In this document: positions 34,890 to 43,245 of the stretch, piece by piece
Layout of the letters: each line of letters begins with the position of its first letter
How positions within the stretch are numbered: the first letter of the stretch is position 1
Assembly (NCBI GenBank): GCA_038873195.1
Contig: JAVZEV010000001.1
Coordinates: 834,490-898,489 of the forward strand
Length of the DNA stretch: 64,000 nt
DNA from: Candidatus Bathyarchaeia archaeon
GTDB taxonomy: Archaea; Thermoproteota; Bathyarchaeia; Bathyarchaeales; Bathycorpusculaceae
Direction: 5' to 3'
Translations under genes and position numbers: made by a program
The notes under the pieces: model-generated
Told to the model about the DNA's origin: nothing
Seen by the model: only the letters and a program-made list of their open reading frames with translations
Databases searched by the model: none

Positions 34890-34917
34890 AAAAGTGACCG
34901 AGTAATTGGTCACTTTT
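34890..34917. promoter_or_regulatory. Perfect 10-bp palindrome in a divergent promoter
   Basis: AAAAGTGACC (34890-34899) and GGTCACTTTT (34908-34917) flank an 8-base spacer, followed by more T. It sits 60 bases before the MFS start and after the start of the divergent repair gene, so it is more likely an operator than a terminator. Confidence 0.5.
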
Positions 34918-34976
34918 TTCCACAATGAATAATTGGGTTATCCACATGTTTAGTTTCTTTCAAGGAAGTGGAAAAG

Positions 34977-36233
34977 ATGCAAGTGCCATCTATGGAAACG
35001 AAGCCAGACTATGCTACATTTAGGCATTACTTGTTCTTCTGGTCTGGACAACTTGTTTCGTTGCTTGGCTCGTCTATTGCACAATTTATCATAATATGGT
35101 GGATAACAGTCACAACACAAAGCGCGTTATATTTGTCGCTTGCGTATTTTCTAGGTTTGGCTCCAATAGTGATTCTTGCTCCGTTTACCGGCGTTTTCGC
35201 TGACCGTTGGAACCGCAAAATGCTAATTGCAACAGTGGATTTGTTGCAAGCAGTGGCTACGGTGGTTCTTATAGTGTTTTTCTGGCATGGAAGCATCTCA
35301 ATCTGGATAGTGCTGCTTCTGCTTTGTCTTCGAGGCGTTTTCCAAGCTTTTCACGCGCCAACTGTCTCAGCAATCACTCCTTCAATGGTTCCTCAAGACA
35401 AGCTAAGCCGAATGAACGGGTTAAACTATCTCTTTTCTGGAGCAGTATATCTTGTTGGTCCCATTTTAGCGGCGATTTTGCTTCAAGCATGGCAAATCTA
35501 TCAGATTTTATGGGTAGATGTCGCAACCTTCTTAGTGGCAATAGTCCCTCTACTGACGATAAATATACCTGCTGTCAAAAAGAAAAGCGAGAACCGCTCT
35601 TTCAAAGCAGATCTCGCGGAAGGATTCAGCTTCATCAAACATGCAAGAGGCTTCATGCCTCTTATCGTATTAGCGACCGCCCTAAACTTCCTCTTCACGC
35701 CATTCTCTACTTTGCTTTCTTACTTCGTGGTTTTTGACCATTTTGGAGGAGCAACGGAGTTGGCTCTTGTCACTGCTTCGTTGCAAGCGGGAATTCTTGC
35801 TGGCGGCTTGTTCATGTCAGTTAAGAAGGAAATCAAAAACAAAATGGCAGTGTGCATGGCTTCGATTTTTGTTGCTTTTGTTGGATATGCACTTGCAGCA
35901 TTGACTCCTACGGGTATGTTTTGGTTCATGGCTTTAAGCGTATTAATCCTAACTTTGTGCCTTCCAGTGGCTAACGTTCTGATACAAACAATAACGCAGA
36001 CGGTTGTTCCTTTAAACATGCAAGGCAGAGTAAACGCGGTTACGATGGCGTTAGCCACCGCTGCTCAACCGGCTGGAATGATTATTTCAGGAGCCATAGT
36101 GCAGTTTGTTAGAGCATCATACCTGTTTATTGGATGCAGCCTTTCAGGCATGTTGATACTAATATTTTCTTGGTTCTTCACAGACGTTAAACACATAGAA
36201 GAAACAAAATCTATAGAATTAGGAACATCATAG
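34977..36233 (+). CDS. Major facilitator superfamily transporter (MFS_3-like exporter)
   Basis: About 418 residues and 12 predicted membrane helices. The N-terminal FRHYLFFWSGQLVSLLGSSIAQF and the loop motif GVFADRWNRKMLIATVDLL (motif A) resemble the enterobactin/macrolide exporter branch. ATG at 34977 has AAGGAA 9 bases upstream; GTG at 34968 would abut that site. The substrate is unknown; a palindrome upstream suggests inducible control. Confidence 0.87.
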   Translation: MQVPSMETKPDYATFRHYLFFWSGQLVSLLGSSIAQFIIIWWITVTTQSALYLSLAYFLGLAPIVILAPFTGVFADRWNRKMLIATVDLLQAVATVVLIVFFWHGSISIWIVLLLLCLRGVFQAFHAPTVSAITPSMVPQDKLSRMNGLNYLFSGAVYLVGPILAAILLQAWQIYQILWVDVATFLVAIVPLLTINIPAVKKKSENRSFKADLAEGFSFIKHARGFMPLIVLATALNFLFTPFSTLLSYFVVFDHFGGATELALVTASLQAGILAGGLFMSVKKEIKNKMAVCMASIFVAFVGYALAALTPTGMFWFMALSVLILTLCLPVANVLIQTITQTVVPLNMQGRVNAVTMALATAAQPAGMIISGAIVQFVRASYLFIGCSLSGMLILIFSWFFTDVKHIEETKSIELGTS

Positions 36234-36254
36234 CAATGCGTTTTTCAAGTTTGG

Positions 36255-36695
36255 CTATTCTACTGTGCTTGATGTGATGCTCAGCTCCGCGCCAGAAACT
36301 ACGTGTATCCACCAGTTTAGTGCAGTATATGAATCATTGTAGTATACTATAAGTCGCGCCACAGAATCTACTGGAGCATTGAATGGAACACGGCCATTCC
36401 ACGATAAAGTCTTGGTTTTGGAAGGCTTAAGCGTTAATGTTTGCTGTGTTCCGCTCCAATTCCAAGCGTTTCCCTCAAAAGCTATGTTGATAAACCATGT
36501 GCCTTCCGCCGTGCCGGTGTTTTTGAATGTAATCTTAACCGTAAAAGCCTCGCATGGCGTTTTATCAACTACGCCGCCTTCGCTTCCACATGCCAAGCAA
36601 GCAAACGATTGAGTGGCCCAATTGAAAAACGAAACAAGCAAAACAATAACCAGCGCAACTGCTGAGAGAGAACATAACGCAAACTTCTTATTCAT
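36255..36695 (-). CDS. Secreted or membrane-anchored protein with CARDB-like domain
   Basis: 146 residues: an N-terminal hydrophobic signal/anchor (MNKKFALCSLSAVALVIVLL...), a Cys pair in CLACGS, then one beta-sandwich of the CARDB/FxxG type (FTVKITFKNTGTAEGTWFINIAFEG...LTLKPSKTKTLSW). ATG at 36695 follows AAGGAG; an upstream frame to 36731 would add 12 residues. Function unknown; it resembles cell-surface adhesion or scaffold modules. Confidence 0.7.
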   Translation of the reverse strand: MNKKFALCSLSAVALVIVLLVSFFNWATQSFACLACGSEGGVVDKTPCEAFTVKITFKNTGTAEGTWFINIAFEGNAWNWSGTQQTLTLKPSKTKTLSWNGRVPFNAPVDSVARLIVYYNDSYTALNWWIHVVSGAELSITSSTVE

Positions 36696-36803
36696 TAGTC
36701 TCCTTCCTCCAAAAATACAAAAAAGGGACAAGTCCTCTTTATGCGTTCTGCAGTATACTTCTATAACATAATAATAGAACTTTCTATTAGAACCACGCGT
36801 CCA

Positions 36804-36825
36804 AGGTATATATAAGGGGGGGTAT
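36804..36825. promoter_or_regulatory. Promoter-like TATA with poly-C/poly-G flank
   Basis: On the minus strand CCCCCCCTTATATATACC, about 110 bases before the CARDB protein start. It shares the poly-C plus TTATATATA core with the motifs at 53046 and 61772 but not their GGTTGAA half. Confidence 0.45.
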
Positions 36826-36848
36826 AGAAACCCGAGAGCAACCAGCCT

Positions 36849-37382
36849 TCAACCTATCGTCTTAAGCAAATCAGAACGCGTCACAATACCAACAATCTCT
36901 TTCCCCCTCGCCACCAAAACACCCTGATGCTTCTCCAAAATCCGCCGAACAACATCAATACTCGTTTCTTCCTGAACCGTCGGCAAAGGACCACCCATAA
37001 CATTCTTAACCTTCTCTTCCGCCAAATTCGAACGCAAATTCCGAATAATAACCTCCTCAGTCACCGTCCCAACAACCCTGCCTCCACTCATAACAGGCAA
37101 CTGCGAAATAGCATGACGCATCATAACTTCACTCACCCGCAAAATAGTATCACTCGGCTTCGCAAAAAGCACACCCTTAGTCATTATGTCCCTACACTTA
37201 CTCTGCTTCGTCACAGTCAAAACCTGCAAAATCTTGTTAATCGTCGAAAGCCTAGGGTCAACCTTCCCCTGCTCAATCTTAGCAATATGCGCCTGTGAAA
37301 CGCCAACAAGCTCTGCCAATTTCTTCTGTGTTAAACCAGCCTCCACCCTTAATTTTTTAAGCGTAGTTCCCGTTATAGCCAA
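36849..37382 (-). CDS. HTH-CBS transcriptional regulator, probably of AdoMet synthesis
   Basis: 177 residues. Residues 1-55 form an XRE-type helix-turn-helix (LKKLRVEAGLTQKKLAELVGVSQAHIAKIEQGK). Two CBS domains follow (about 62-118 and 123-177: DIMTKGVLFAKPSDTILRVSEVM, VMGGPLPTVQEETSIDVV). CBS pairs bind adenosyl compounds such as AMP, ATP or AdoMet. The gene is divergent from mat with 98 bases between and probably controls it; inference. The start is TTG at 37382 with GGTGG 6 bases upstream, inside a palindrome. Confidence 0.87.
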   Translation of the reverse strand: MAITGTTLKKLRVEAGLTQKKLAELVGVSQAHIAKIEQGKVDPRLSTINKILQVLTVTKQSKCRDIMTKGVLFAKPSDTILRVSEVMMRHAISQLPVMSGGRVVGTVTEEVIIRNLRSNLAEEKVKNVMGGPLPTVQEETSIDVVRRILEKHQGVLVARGKEIVGIVTRSDLLKTIG

Positions 37383-37403
37383 AAATAACCACCAGTTATT
37401 TTT
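37381..37403. promoter_or_regulatory. Palindrome over the HTH-CBS start codon
   Basis: AAAAATAAC (37381-37389) and GTTATTTTT (37395-37403) are perfect 9-base arms around CACCA. It covers the ribosome-binding site and TTG start of the regulator, so it could serve in autoregulation by protein binding or an mRNA hairpin. Confidence 0.5.
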
Positions 37404-37422
37404 ATTTATAAATTAATACAGT

Positions 37423-37452
37423 AAAATATATATTTAATGGTGTGCATACACC
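37423..37452 (+). promoter_or_regulatory. mat promoter with operator-like inverted repeat
   Basis: TATA region AAAATATATATTTAA (37423-37437) is followed at once by GGTGT-GCAT-ACACC (37439-37452). The repeat lies between the TATA box and the expected start of transcription (about 37455), a standard site for an archaeal repressor. AAAGGA precedes the mat ATG. Confidence 0.55.
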
Positions 37453-37480
37453 CTAAACTTCACAATGGAGAAAGGACACA

Positions 37481-38689
37481 ATGCGAAACATAATCGTCGA
37501 AGACCTTAAACAAACACCCCTCGAAAAACAACGCATAGAAATAGTCGAAAGAAAAGGATTAGGACACCCGGACTACATATGCGACGCAGTAATGGACAGC
37601 ATCTCAATACGCCTAAGCAAAGAATACCTAGAAAAAGCCGGAACAATACTACACCACAACGTTGACAAATCACTCCTAGTCGCTGGAGAATCCGAACCAA
37701 AATTTGGAGGAGGCACAGTAAAACAACCAATGCTCTTCGTGTTCGGCGACAGAGCAACATCAGAAATCGGAGAAGTCAAAATAGACATCAACCAAATAGC
37801 CATACAAACAGCAAAAGAATGGTTCAAAAACAACATGCGCTTCATAGACCCAGAAAAACACGTAAAATACCAAGTAGAACTAAAACCAGGCTCAATAGGC
37901 TTAACAGACATCTTCAAGCGCAAAGGTAAAGTCCTAGGCGCAAACGACACATCCGCAGCAGTAGGCTACGCACCAATGACAAAAACAGAAAAAATAGTCA
38001 AAAAAACCGAACAATTCCTAAACTCAAAAGAATTCAAACAACGCTTCCCAGAATCCGGCGAAGACATAAAAGTAATGGGCTTCAGAAACAACAACCACCT
38101 AAAACTAACAATCGCCATGGCATTCGTCGACCAATTCATAAACAGCGAAGAAGACTACTTCGAAAAGAAAACAAAAATCCTCGAAGAAACACGCAAATTT
38201 GTAACAGCAAACACAGACTTTGACGACATCACAATCGAACTGAACACCCTAGACATACAAGGAAGAGGATTAAGCGGCTTATACCTAACAGTCCTAGGCA
38301 CAAGCGCAGACAGCGGAGACTCCGGACAAGTCGGCAGAGGAAACCGCGTAAACGGCTTAATATCCCTAAACAGACCATTCTGCTCCGAAGCCGCAGCAGG
38401 CAAAAACCCAGTAAGCCACGTAGGAAAAATCTACAACGTTCTCACATACAAAATCGCACAACACGTTTACGAAGAAGTGCCAGAAGTTGAAGAAGTCTAC
38501 ATTTGGCTTCTAAGCAAAATCGGAAGCCCCATAGACCAGCCAGCAGTAGCAGCAGCCCAAGTCATCATGAAAGGCAACAACAACCTAGACAAGGTCAGAC
38601 ATGAAATAAACGATGTACTTGACTGCGAACTGGAAGATATAGACAAATTCTGCTATGAACTAGCTCAAGGAAAAATCCAAACCTACTAA
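37481..38689 (+). CDS. mat: S-adenosylmethionine synthetase, archaeal type
   Basis: Makes AdoMet from methionine and ATP. 402 residues of the archaeal MAT family, distinct from bacterial MetK: VERKGLGHPDYICDAVMDSIS at the N-terminus, LHHNVDKSLLVAG, FGGGTVKQPM, SAAVGYAPMT, TSADSGDSGQVGRGNRVNGLI, and GKNPVSHVGKIYNVL. Divergent from an HTH-CBS gene and preceded by an operator-like repeat. Confidence 0.95.
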   Translation: MRNIIVEDLKQTPLEKQRIEIVERKGLGHPDYICDAVMDSISIRLSKEYLEKAGTILHHNVDKSLLVAGESEPKFGGGTVKQPMLFVFGDRATSEIGEVKIDINQIAIQTAKEWFKNNMRFIDPEKHVKYQVELKPGSIGLTDIFKRKGKVLGANDTSAAVGYAPMTKTEKIVKKTEQFLNSKEFKQRFPESGEDIKVMGFRNNNHLKLTIAMAFVDQFINSEEDYFEKKTKILEETRKFVTANTDFDDITIELNTLDIQGRGLSGLYLTVLGTSADSGDSGQVGRGNRVNGLISLNRPFCSEAAAGKNPVSHVGKIYNVLTYKIAQHVYEEVPEVEEVYIWLLSKIGSPIDQPAVAAAQVIMKGNNNLDKVRHEINDVLDCELEDIDKFCYELAQGKIQTY

Positions 38690-38758
38690 CCTAATTCCAC
38701 ACGCTAAAGCGTTTACTTGCTTAAACATAAATTTCTTGTTACTGTAACTTCTGTTTAG

Positions 38759-39880
38759 GTGTGCAAAGTGCAAACTAACTCGCTGAAGATACTAGCACTC
38801 ACTGTCGGCATCTTCTTTTTCACAAATAACCTCTCAACAAGTTTTCTACCAGTCTATTACATGGAAACAGGCTTAAGCGTAACCGAAATTACCCAACTTT
38901 TACTCTCAACCTTCATAGTGATAGGACTGCTCCCAATAACACTGCTCAAACTTGTGAAAAACTTTGAAAAAATAATAGCCTTCGGAATACTCTCCACCGC
39001 ACTCTTTTTCGCAACTCTAATCTACATAAAAAACCCCATAATTCTAGGATTAACCTACGGACTAGGCATAGCCACCTTCTGGCCAAGCTTTAACCTTTTG
39101 CAATTCCGCTTAAGCGAAACACAAATTCGCGCCAGAACCGTAAGTCTATTCTCCTCAATAATACCCTCCATTGCAAGCATCATCGGCCCAGCAGTTGGTG
39201 GTTTTGTCGCCTCAACTTTTGGTTTTCCAACACTCTTTGCAATCTCAATCCTCCTATACATTACTGCTTTCCTCTTCTCAAGACGCATAAAATTTCAATC
39301 AGAAACTCACAAATTCACAATTCCTAAAAACAGAACATTCAAAATATTCTTCATCTCCTTCATTCTTCTAGGCTTATCCGAAGCATATTGGCTCACTTAC
39401 CCATTATTCCTTAACAAAATTTCCGGAGGAACTTTTCAGATGGGACTAGTTCTAGCCGCAAGCGCCGTGTTAATCTGCACAGTAACCTTTCTTGTTAATT
39501 GGCTTTCAGACATCAAAAGAACACGCGTAAATTTCGCTATTGTCGGCGCAGTTCTAAACGCAGCATGGTATTTCAGTATATCTTTCGCATCTACACCGCA
39601 AGAAATTGTTGCTTTATCGCTTCTCTCAGGATTTGCAAGCGCCTTCTCCCTTTCATGGTTCGCCCATTACGGAGACTCCTTCAGCAAAGAATACCATGCA
39701 AGCATACTGGTCATGCTGGAAGCAGGATTAATGATTGGCAGAATCTTAAACCTCGCACCAACCAACATTTTCATATCAACTGCAAACTACACAAACTATT
39801 TCACACTCTTAGGTTTAGTGTGGCTTCTCCTAATCCCCATATACTTGATTGCCAAAAGAACGAAGACAAGCGCCACCTAG
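38759..39880 (+). CDS. Major facilitator superfamily transporter
   Basis: 373 residues, about 11-12 membrane helices, with MFS features such as YLPVYYMETGLSVTEI and ARTVSLFSSIIPSIASIIGPAVGGFVAS in the central region; it lacks a strong motif A. GTG at 38759 is the likely start and lies close to where transcription from TTAAACATAAA (38721) would begin. Substrate unknown. Its TAG stop overlaps, as CTAG, the stop of the convergent methyltransferase. Confidence 0.82.
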   Translation: MCKVQTNSLKILALTVGIFFFTNNLSTSFLPVYYMETGLSVTEITQLLLSTFIVIGLLPITLLKLVKNFEKIIAFGILSTALFFATLIYIKNPIILGLTYGLGIATFWPSFNLLQFRLSETQIRARTVSLFSSIIPSIASIIGPAVGGFVASTFGFPTLFAISILLYITAFLFSRRIKFQSETHKFTIPKNRTFKIFFISFILLGLSEAYWLTYPLFLNKISGGTFQMGLVLAASAVLICTVTFLVNWLSDIKRTRVNFAIVGAVLNAAWYFSISFASTPQEIVALSLLSGFASAFSLSWFAHYGDSFSKEYHASILVMLEAGLMIGRILNLAPTNIFISTANYTNYFTLLGLVWLLLIPIYLIAKRTKTSAT

Positions 39881-40758
39881 CCTTTCGGCTTATGCGCTTG
39901 CACTACCACATGCGAATATTCTTCGCCTTCCAAAGGCAACAAATCCATAGGATTATATGGCCAAATTCCAGAATATACTTTCTCAATCCAGTCAAGAACA
40001 AGTCCCGCTTTATCCAATGTCCTCTTAAGCCTCGCTTCACTTGCCATTTGCCCAAAACCATGCGTCTCAGCCAATTTCATGCTTTCTGAACCTTCCTTAA
40101 ACCACAAAGAAGAAAAGATTACTTTACCATTAGGTTGCAAAACACGCGCAGCTTCCATAAACGCTAAAGTTGCTTCAGGAACATTGTCAAAACCAAAATT
40201 TGACGTTACTGTCGATAAGACGTTGCTCTTGAAAGCTAAATGTTTAGCGTCAGTGACAACCAAAGAAATTTTCTGATAAGTATTCGCTCTTTTTGCTTTA
40301 CTCATAGCACCGCGTAAAGGTTTCTCATCTATATCCGTCCCAATAATAGAGACGCCTCTGGAACTTTTTTCAGCTAACGGTAGAATAAATCTGCTCATTC
40401 CAGTTGCAACATCCAAAACCGTATTACCAGATTCTTCACAAGAAGCAATTGTGCAACTTACTAGTTTGTCCATGAGCTTTTTCAACGCGTCTTTCTGGTC
40501 ATCTCTCAAATATGAAATGTACTGCCTCTGTATCTCATCATATCTTTTCTCATCTGCCACATTAACCTTCCACTCAAACTCGCCAGCCGAAACCTTCGCA
40601 TCCTTTAACAATCCAATTTCTTCCTTAACCTGAAACAAGTGCCCACGGCTACACTTGAAATGCCCATTAACAAAACGCTCATTCGATTCGTCGCCTTCAA
40701 AAATTAACTGACTCCGACAAAGTGGACACGCAATAAAATCTATAATGTCTTTGCGCAT
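39877..40758 (-). CDS. Class I SAM-dependent methyltransferase with N-terminal zinc ribbon
   Basis: About 293 residues. N-terminal ribbon with CPLC and CSRGH resembles the Trm112/RlmA-type start; the Rossmann core has VLDVATGMSRFILPLAE (motif I), IIGTDIDEKPL, VTDAKHLAF and ARVLQPNGKVIFSSL. This layout resembles ubiE/RlmA-like methyltransferases; the target is unknown. ATG at 40758 has GGAGGA 6 bases upstream; an upstream GTG frame to 40812 lacks support. Near mat but not in its operon. Confidence 0.82.
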   Translation of the reverse strand: MRKDIIDFIACPLCRSQLIFEGDESNERFVNGHFKCSRGHLFQVKEEIGLLKDAKVSAGEFEWKVNVADEKRYDEIQRQYISYLRDDQKDALKKLMDKLVSCTIASCEESGNTVLDVATGMSRFILPLAEKSSRGVSIIGTDIDEKPLRGAMSKAKRANTYQKISLVVTDAKHLAFKSNVLSTVTSNFGFDNVPEATLAFMEAARVLQPNGKVIFSSLWFKEGSESMKLAETHGFGQMASEARLKRTLDKAGLVLDWIEKVYSGIWPYNPMDLLPLEGEEYSHVVVQAHKPKG

Positions 40759-40903
40759 CACTGCTCCTCCAAAAACGAAAGAGCCATTTAATTCTAAAAC
40801 TTTGTCGTTCACAAAACAGAAAATTCAAAGATTATGTAGTGCAATAAGGGTTAAAACATTTAAATGGTTGAGGCGGGAAGTTATAGAGAAGGTGCCGTTA
40901 AAA

Positions 40904-41182
40904 ATGGTTGAGACAAGCGAAAAACTGCCAATATCTGAATTCTATAAAGTAGTGGACTATGTTACAATCTTCAAAAGCGAAAAATGGTGGGAAGCCATAG
41001 TCGTGTTCGAATCCTTTGGAAGACGTTCAATCGGCTTGTATCTTTGGCAAAAAAGGCTAGATAAAGAAAAGAATCAAGAAGTGTGGAGAAGAAAACACAA
41101 GTTTAACGTGCGCAATCTGGAAGAGTGGAACAAACTCAAGAATGCCATTGAACAGCTTACGCCAAAACTTGTTTCAAAATAG
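40904..41182 (+). CDS. Small conserved-looking protein of unknown function
   Basis: 92 residues, aromatic- and Lys-rich: FYKVVDYVTIFKSEKWWEAIVVFESFGRRSIGLYLWQKRL, then a basic helical C-terminus. ATG at 40904 is supported by a TATA box ACATTTAAATGG at about 40856-40867 and AAGGTG upstream. Its compact basic nature suggests a nucleic-acid or ribosome partner, which is inference only. Confidence 0.65.
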   Translation: MVETSEKLPISEFYKVVDYVTIFKSEKWWEAIVVFESFGRRSIGLYLWQKRLDKEKNQEVWRRKHKFNVRNLEEWNKLKNAIEQLTPKLVSK

Positions 41183-41287
41183 TCACAATTGCTAATTGCT
41201 TATTTTGAATTCACATTCTAAATAATAATCTAGAATTGAATAATTTTATTAATCGACACTTACAACAAAAACAAGAAGGCGAATACT

Positions 41288-41683
41288 ATGGCTGCTGAAC
41301 AACAGACGCAAGAAAATAATCAATACAAAGAAGAAGCAACCAGCGAAAATCCTCAGCCAGAACAAGAGATTGAACAACAAGAATACACGGAAACAGAAAA
41401 TCTACAAGAACAAAGGTTTCCAAAAAATTCAAAAATAAACAACGTTGGAGAAGACAGAAGCAGTTTCATACATGGATTAGCTGTTGGGCTTGGAATTGGA
41501 TGCATCGCCACTTTCGTAATTACGTGGATTGCAATTTTCTTCACGCCAATGCTGCCATCAGTAACATACGAAACTTTACTGTCAATATTCATTTATCCAT
41601 TAATCTACTTGTTAGCAGTAGGTTTAGTATCGCTTACAGCGGGCATAGTCAGAGAATATTACGCCAGAAAACCCCGCTTCTAA
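41288..41683 (+). CDS. Membrane protein with acidic Gln/Glu-rich N-terminus
   Basis: 131 residues: residues 1-55 are Gln/Glu-rich and likely disordered; two membrane helices follow (about 66-88 and 98-122), with a short basic tail (REYYARKPRF). No family recognised. Own promoter region, flanked by TTATTAATCG upstream. Confidence 0.6.
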   Translation: MAAEQQTQENNQYKEEATSENPQPEQEIEQQEYTETENLQEQRFPKNSKINNVGEDRSSFIHGLAVGLGIGCIATFVITWIAIFFTPMLPSVTYETLLSIFIYPLIYLLAVGLVSLTAGIVREYYARKPRF

Positions 41684-41763
41684 AACTGACCACGACAGAG
41701 CAGCAAATTTTTCACCTACAATAATTATAATAATTAACAAGATAATCTATAATTTGTGGAACT

Positions 41764-42390
41764 ATGCCTCACATGTTTAAGCAAGTTTTAGAAAAACTAT
41801 CAAGTGAAAAAGCGCCGGGTCCATCACCAACTTTCTCCGCATTGCATCTTCTCCACGCAATAGAGCTCATCTCTGAAAAAACAATTGGTCGCGGAAAACT
41901 AGCCGAGAAACTCAATGTAGGAGAAGGCACCATGCGCACTATAATAGAACGCTTAAAAAACGCTGATTTAATTGCCACATCTAAGATTGGATGCAGTTTA
42001 ACGAGCAAAGGCATGAAACTTTGGAAAGAATATGCGGACATAGTCAAAAAAGTTGAAATTGAAAAAAATGAGTTGACCCTTGCAGATTATAATTTCGCGA
42101 TTCTGGTAAAAAACCATGGAAACAAGGTTAAGTCAGGAATGGAACAACGTGATGCTGCTGTTAGAATTGGCGCAAAAGGAGCCATAACAATATTGTTCAA
42201 TAAAGGATGCTTAATAATTCCATCCGCAAGCGAGAATGTAGCCAAGGATTTTCCAAAAGCGGCAAACCAAATTTTTAAACTTCTGAAACCAGAAGAAAAT
42301 GATGTGATAATAATTGGAAGCGCTGATAATTTAGCAGATGCTGAGTATGGAACGTTAGCCGCTATGTGGACGCTAATTAGTGACTGCTAA
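41764..42390 (+). CDS. Transcriptional regulator: winged helix plus DUF4443
   Basis: 208 residues. The N-terminal winged helix is GPSPTFSALHLLHAIELISEKTIGRGKLAEKLNVGEGTMRTIIERLKNADLI, ending in a wing. The C-terminal 110 residues (RDAAVRIGAKGAITILFNKGCLIIPS...) match the DUF4443 type found in archaea next to such HTHs. The ligand is unknown. Convergent with the GPN GTPase gene. Confidence 0.8.
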   Translation: MPHMFKQVLEKLSSEKAPGPSPTFSALHLLHAIELISEKTIGRGKLAEKLNVGEGTMRTIIERLKNADLIATSKIGCSLTSKGMKLWKEYADIVKKVEIEKNELTLADYNFAILVKNHGNKVKSGMEQRDAAVRIGAKGAITILFNKGCLIIPSASENVAKDFPKAANQIFKLLKPEENDVIIIGSADNLADAEYGTLAAMWTLISDC

Positions 42391-42406
42391 CAACTGTCGG
42401 TTTGCT

Positions 42407-43168
42407 TTAGTAAGTGTATTTGTCTCCTTCAGCCAGTATACGTTCTAATGCCGCGTTAAAGTTTACCATTCCATCATTCGTTTTCGCAGAAACTGGAATT
42501 AACAAGTATCTCAAACCAAGCTGATAAATCGCCCGCATCATATTTCTACTCAATAAACGCCTTGTTCCCTCAAGTTTCTGCTCGATTGCCGTTTCTAAGA
42601 CATTCGGATTAGCTGACCAATCCACAATCTTGTCAACTTCTCCTTTAGGCAGTAAATCACATTTTGATAAGATATGCACTTGAGGAAGAAGAAAACGACT
42701 ATAAACCGCCGTTGATAGAAAGACATTTGAAACATAATTTAACGGGTTAACAGAAAAAACAGCATCAAACAAATAAACGATAGCCTTAGGCGCCTTTGTA
42801 AGCTCACTGGCAATGTATGGCCCACTTGCCCTAAAAGCAAACAGCTCCATCTGTCCAGGCGTATCTACCAAAACAATATCAGAGTTTAAATCTTCAATTT
42901 CCCTCGAAATATTCTCAACCTCGTCTGCAATTAAATCAGCAGCAAGTATCAACGCGCCATTAGGACCTAAACCATACTTCTCCATTAAATCTCCAACATC
43001 TACAAAATCCCGAACATCCACATCAGGAGAATATGGAAGCGACAAAACTCCAGGGTCCAGATTAACCACAGCAATATCCTGCTTTGACATTTTCAACCAT
43101 TCACTAAATGCTGCTGTCAACAGAGACTTGCCAGACCCTGCAGTCCCAATGATAAAGACTATAAACAT
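42407..43168 (-). CDS. GPN-loop GTPase
   Basis: About 253 residues. P-loop GTAGSGKS, the family-defining Gly-Pro-Asn in YGLGPNGAL, DTPGQMELFAFR (G3) and SKCDLLP (G4, with CKCD-like variant), as in PAB0955. Eukaryotic relatives assemble RNA polymerase; the archaeal role is probably similar assembly work. ATG at 43168 gives MFIVFIIGTAGSG, the usual start, with GGTG 9 bases upstream; GTG 43180 and ATG 43177 are alternatives. Confidence 0.92.
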   Translation of the reverse strand: MFIVFIIGTAGSGKSLLTAAFSEWLKMSKQDIAVVNLDPGVLSLPYSPDVDVRDFVDVGDLMEKYGLGPNGALILAADLIADEVENISREIEDLNSDIVLVDTPGQMELFAFRASGPYIASELTKAPKAIVYLFDAVFSVNPLNYVSNVFLSTAVYSRFLLPQVHILSKCDLLPKGEVDKIVDWSANPNVLETAIEQKLEGTRRLLSRNMMRAIYQLGLRYLLIPVSAKTNDGMVNFNAALERILAEGDKYTY

Positions 43169-43245
43169 TCTTTGCATCACCCTACTTTGACTTTGAAATC
43201 ATATTGCCTAGAAAAGCGTTCGTTGATTAGTAAAAGCTTTTCTTC

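Noticed and set aside
34890-34917. Intrinsic terminator
   Set aside because: The hairpin with T-tract lies between divergent promoters, where no transcript needs ending; an operator fits better.
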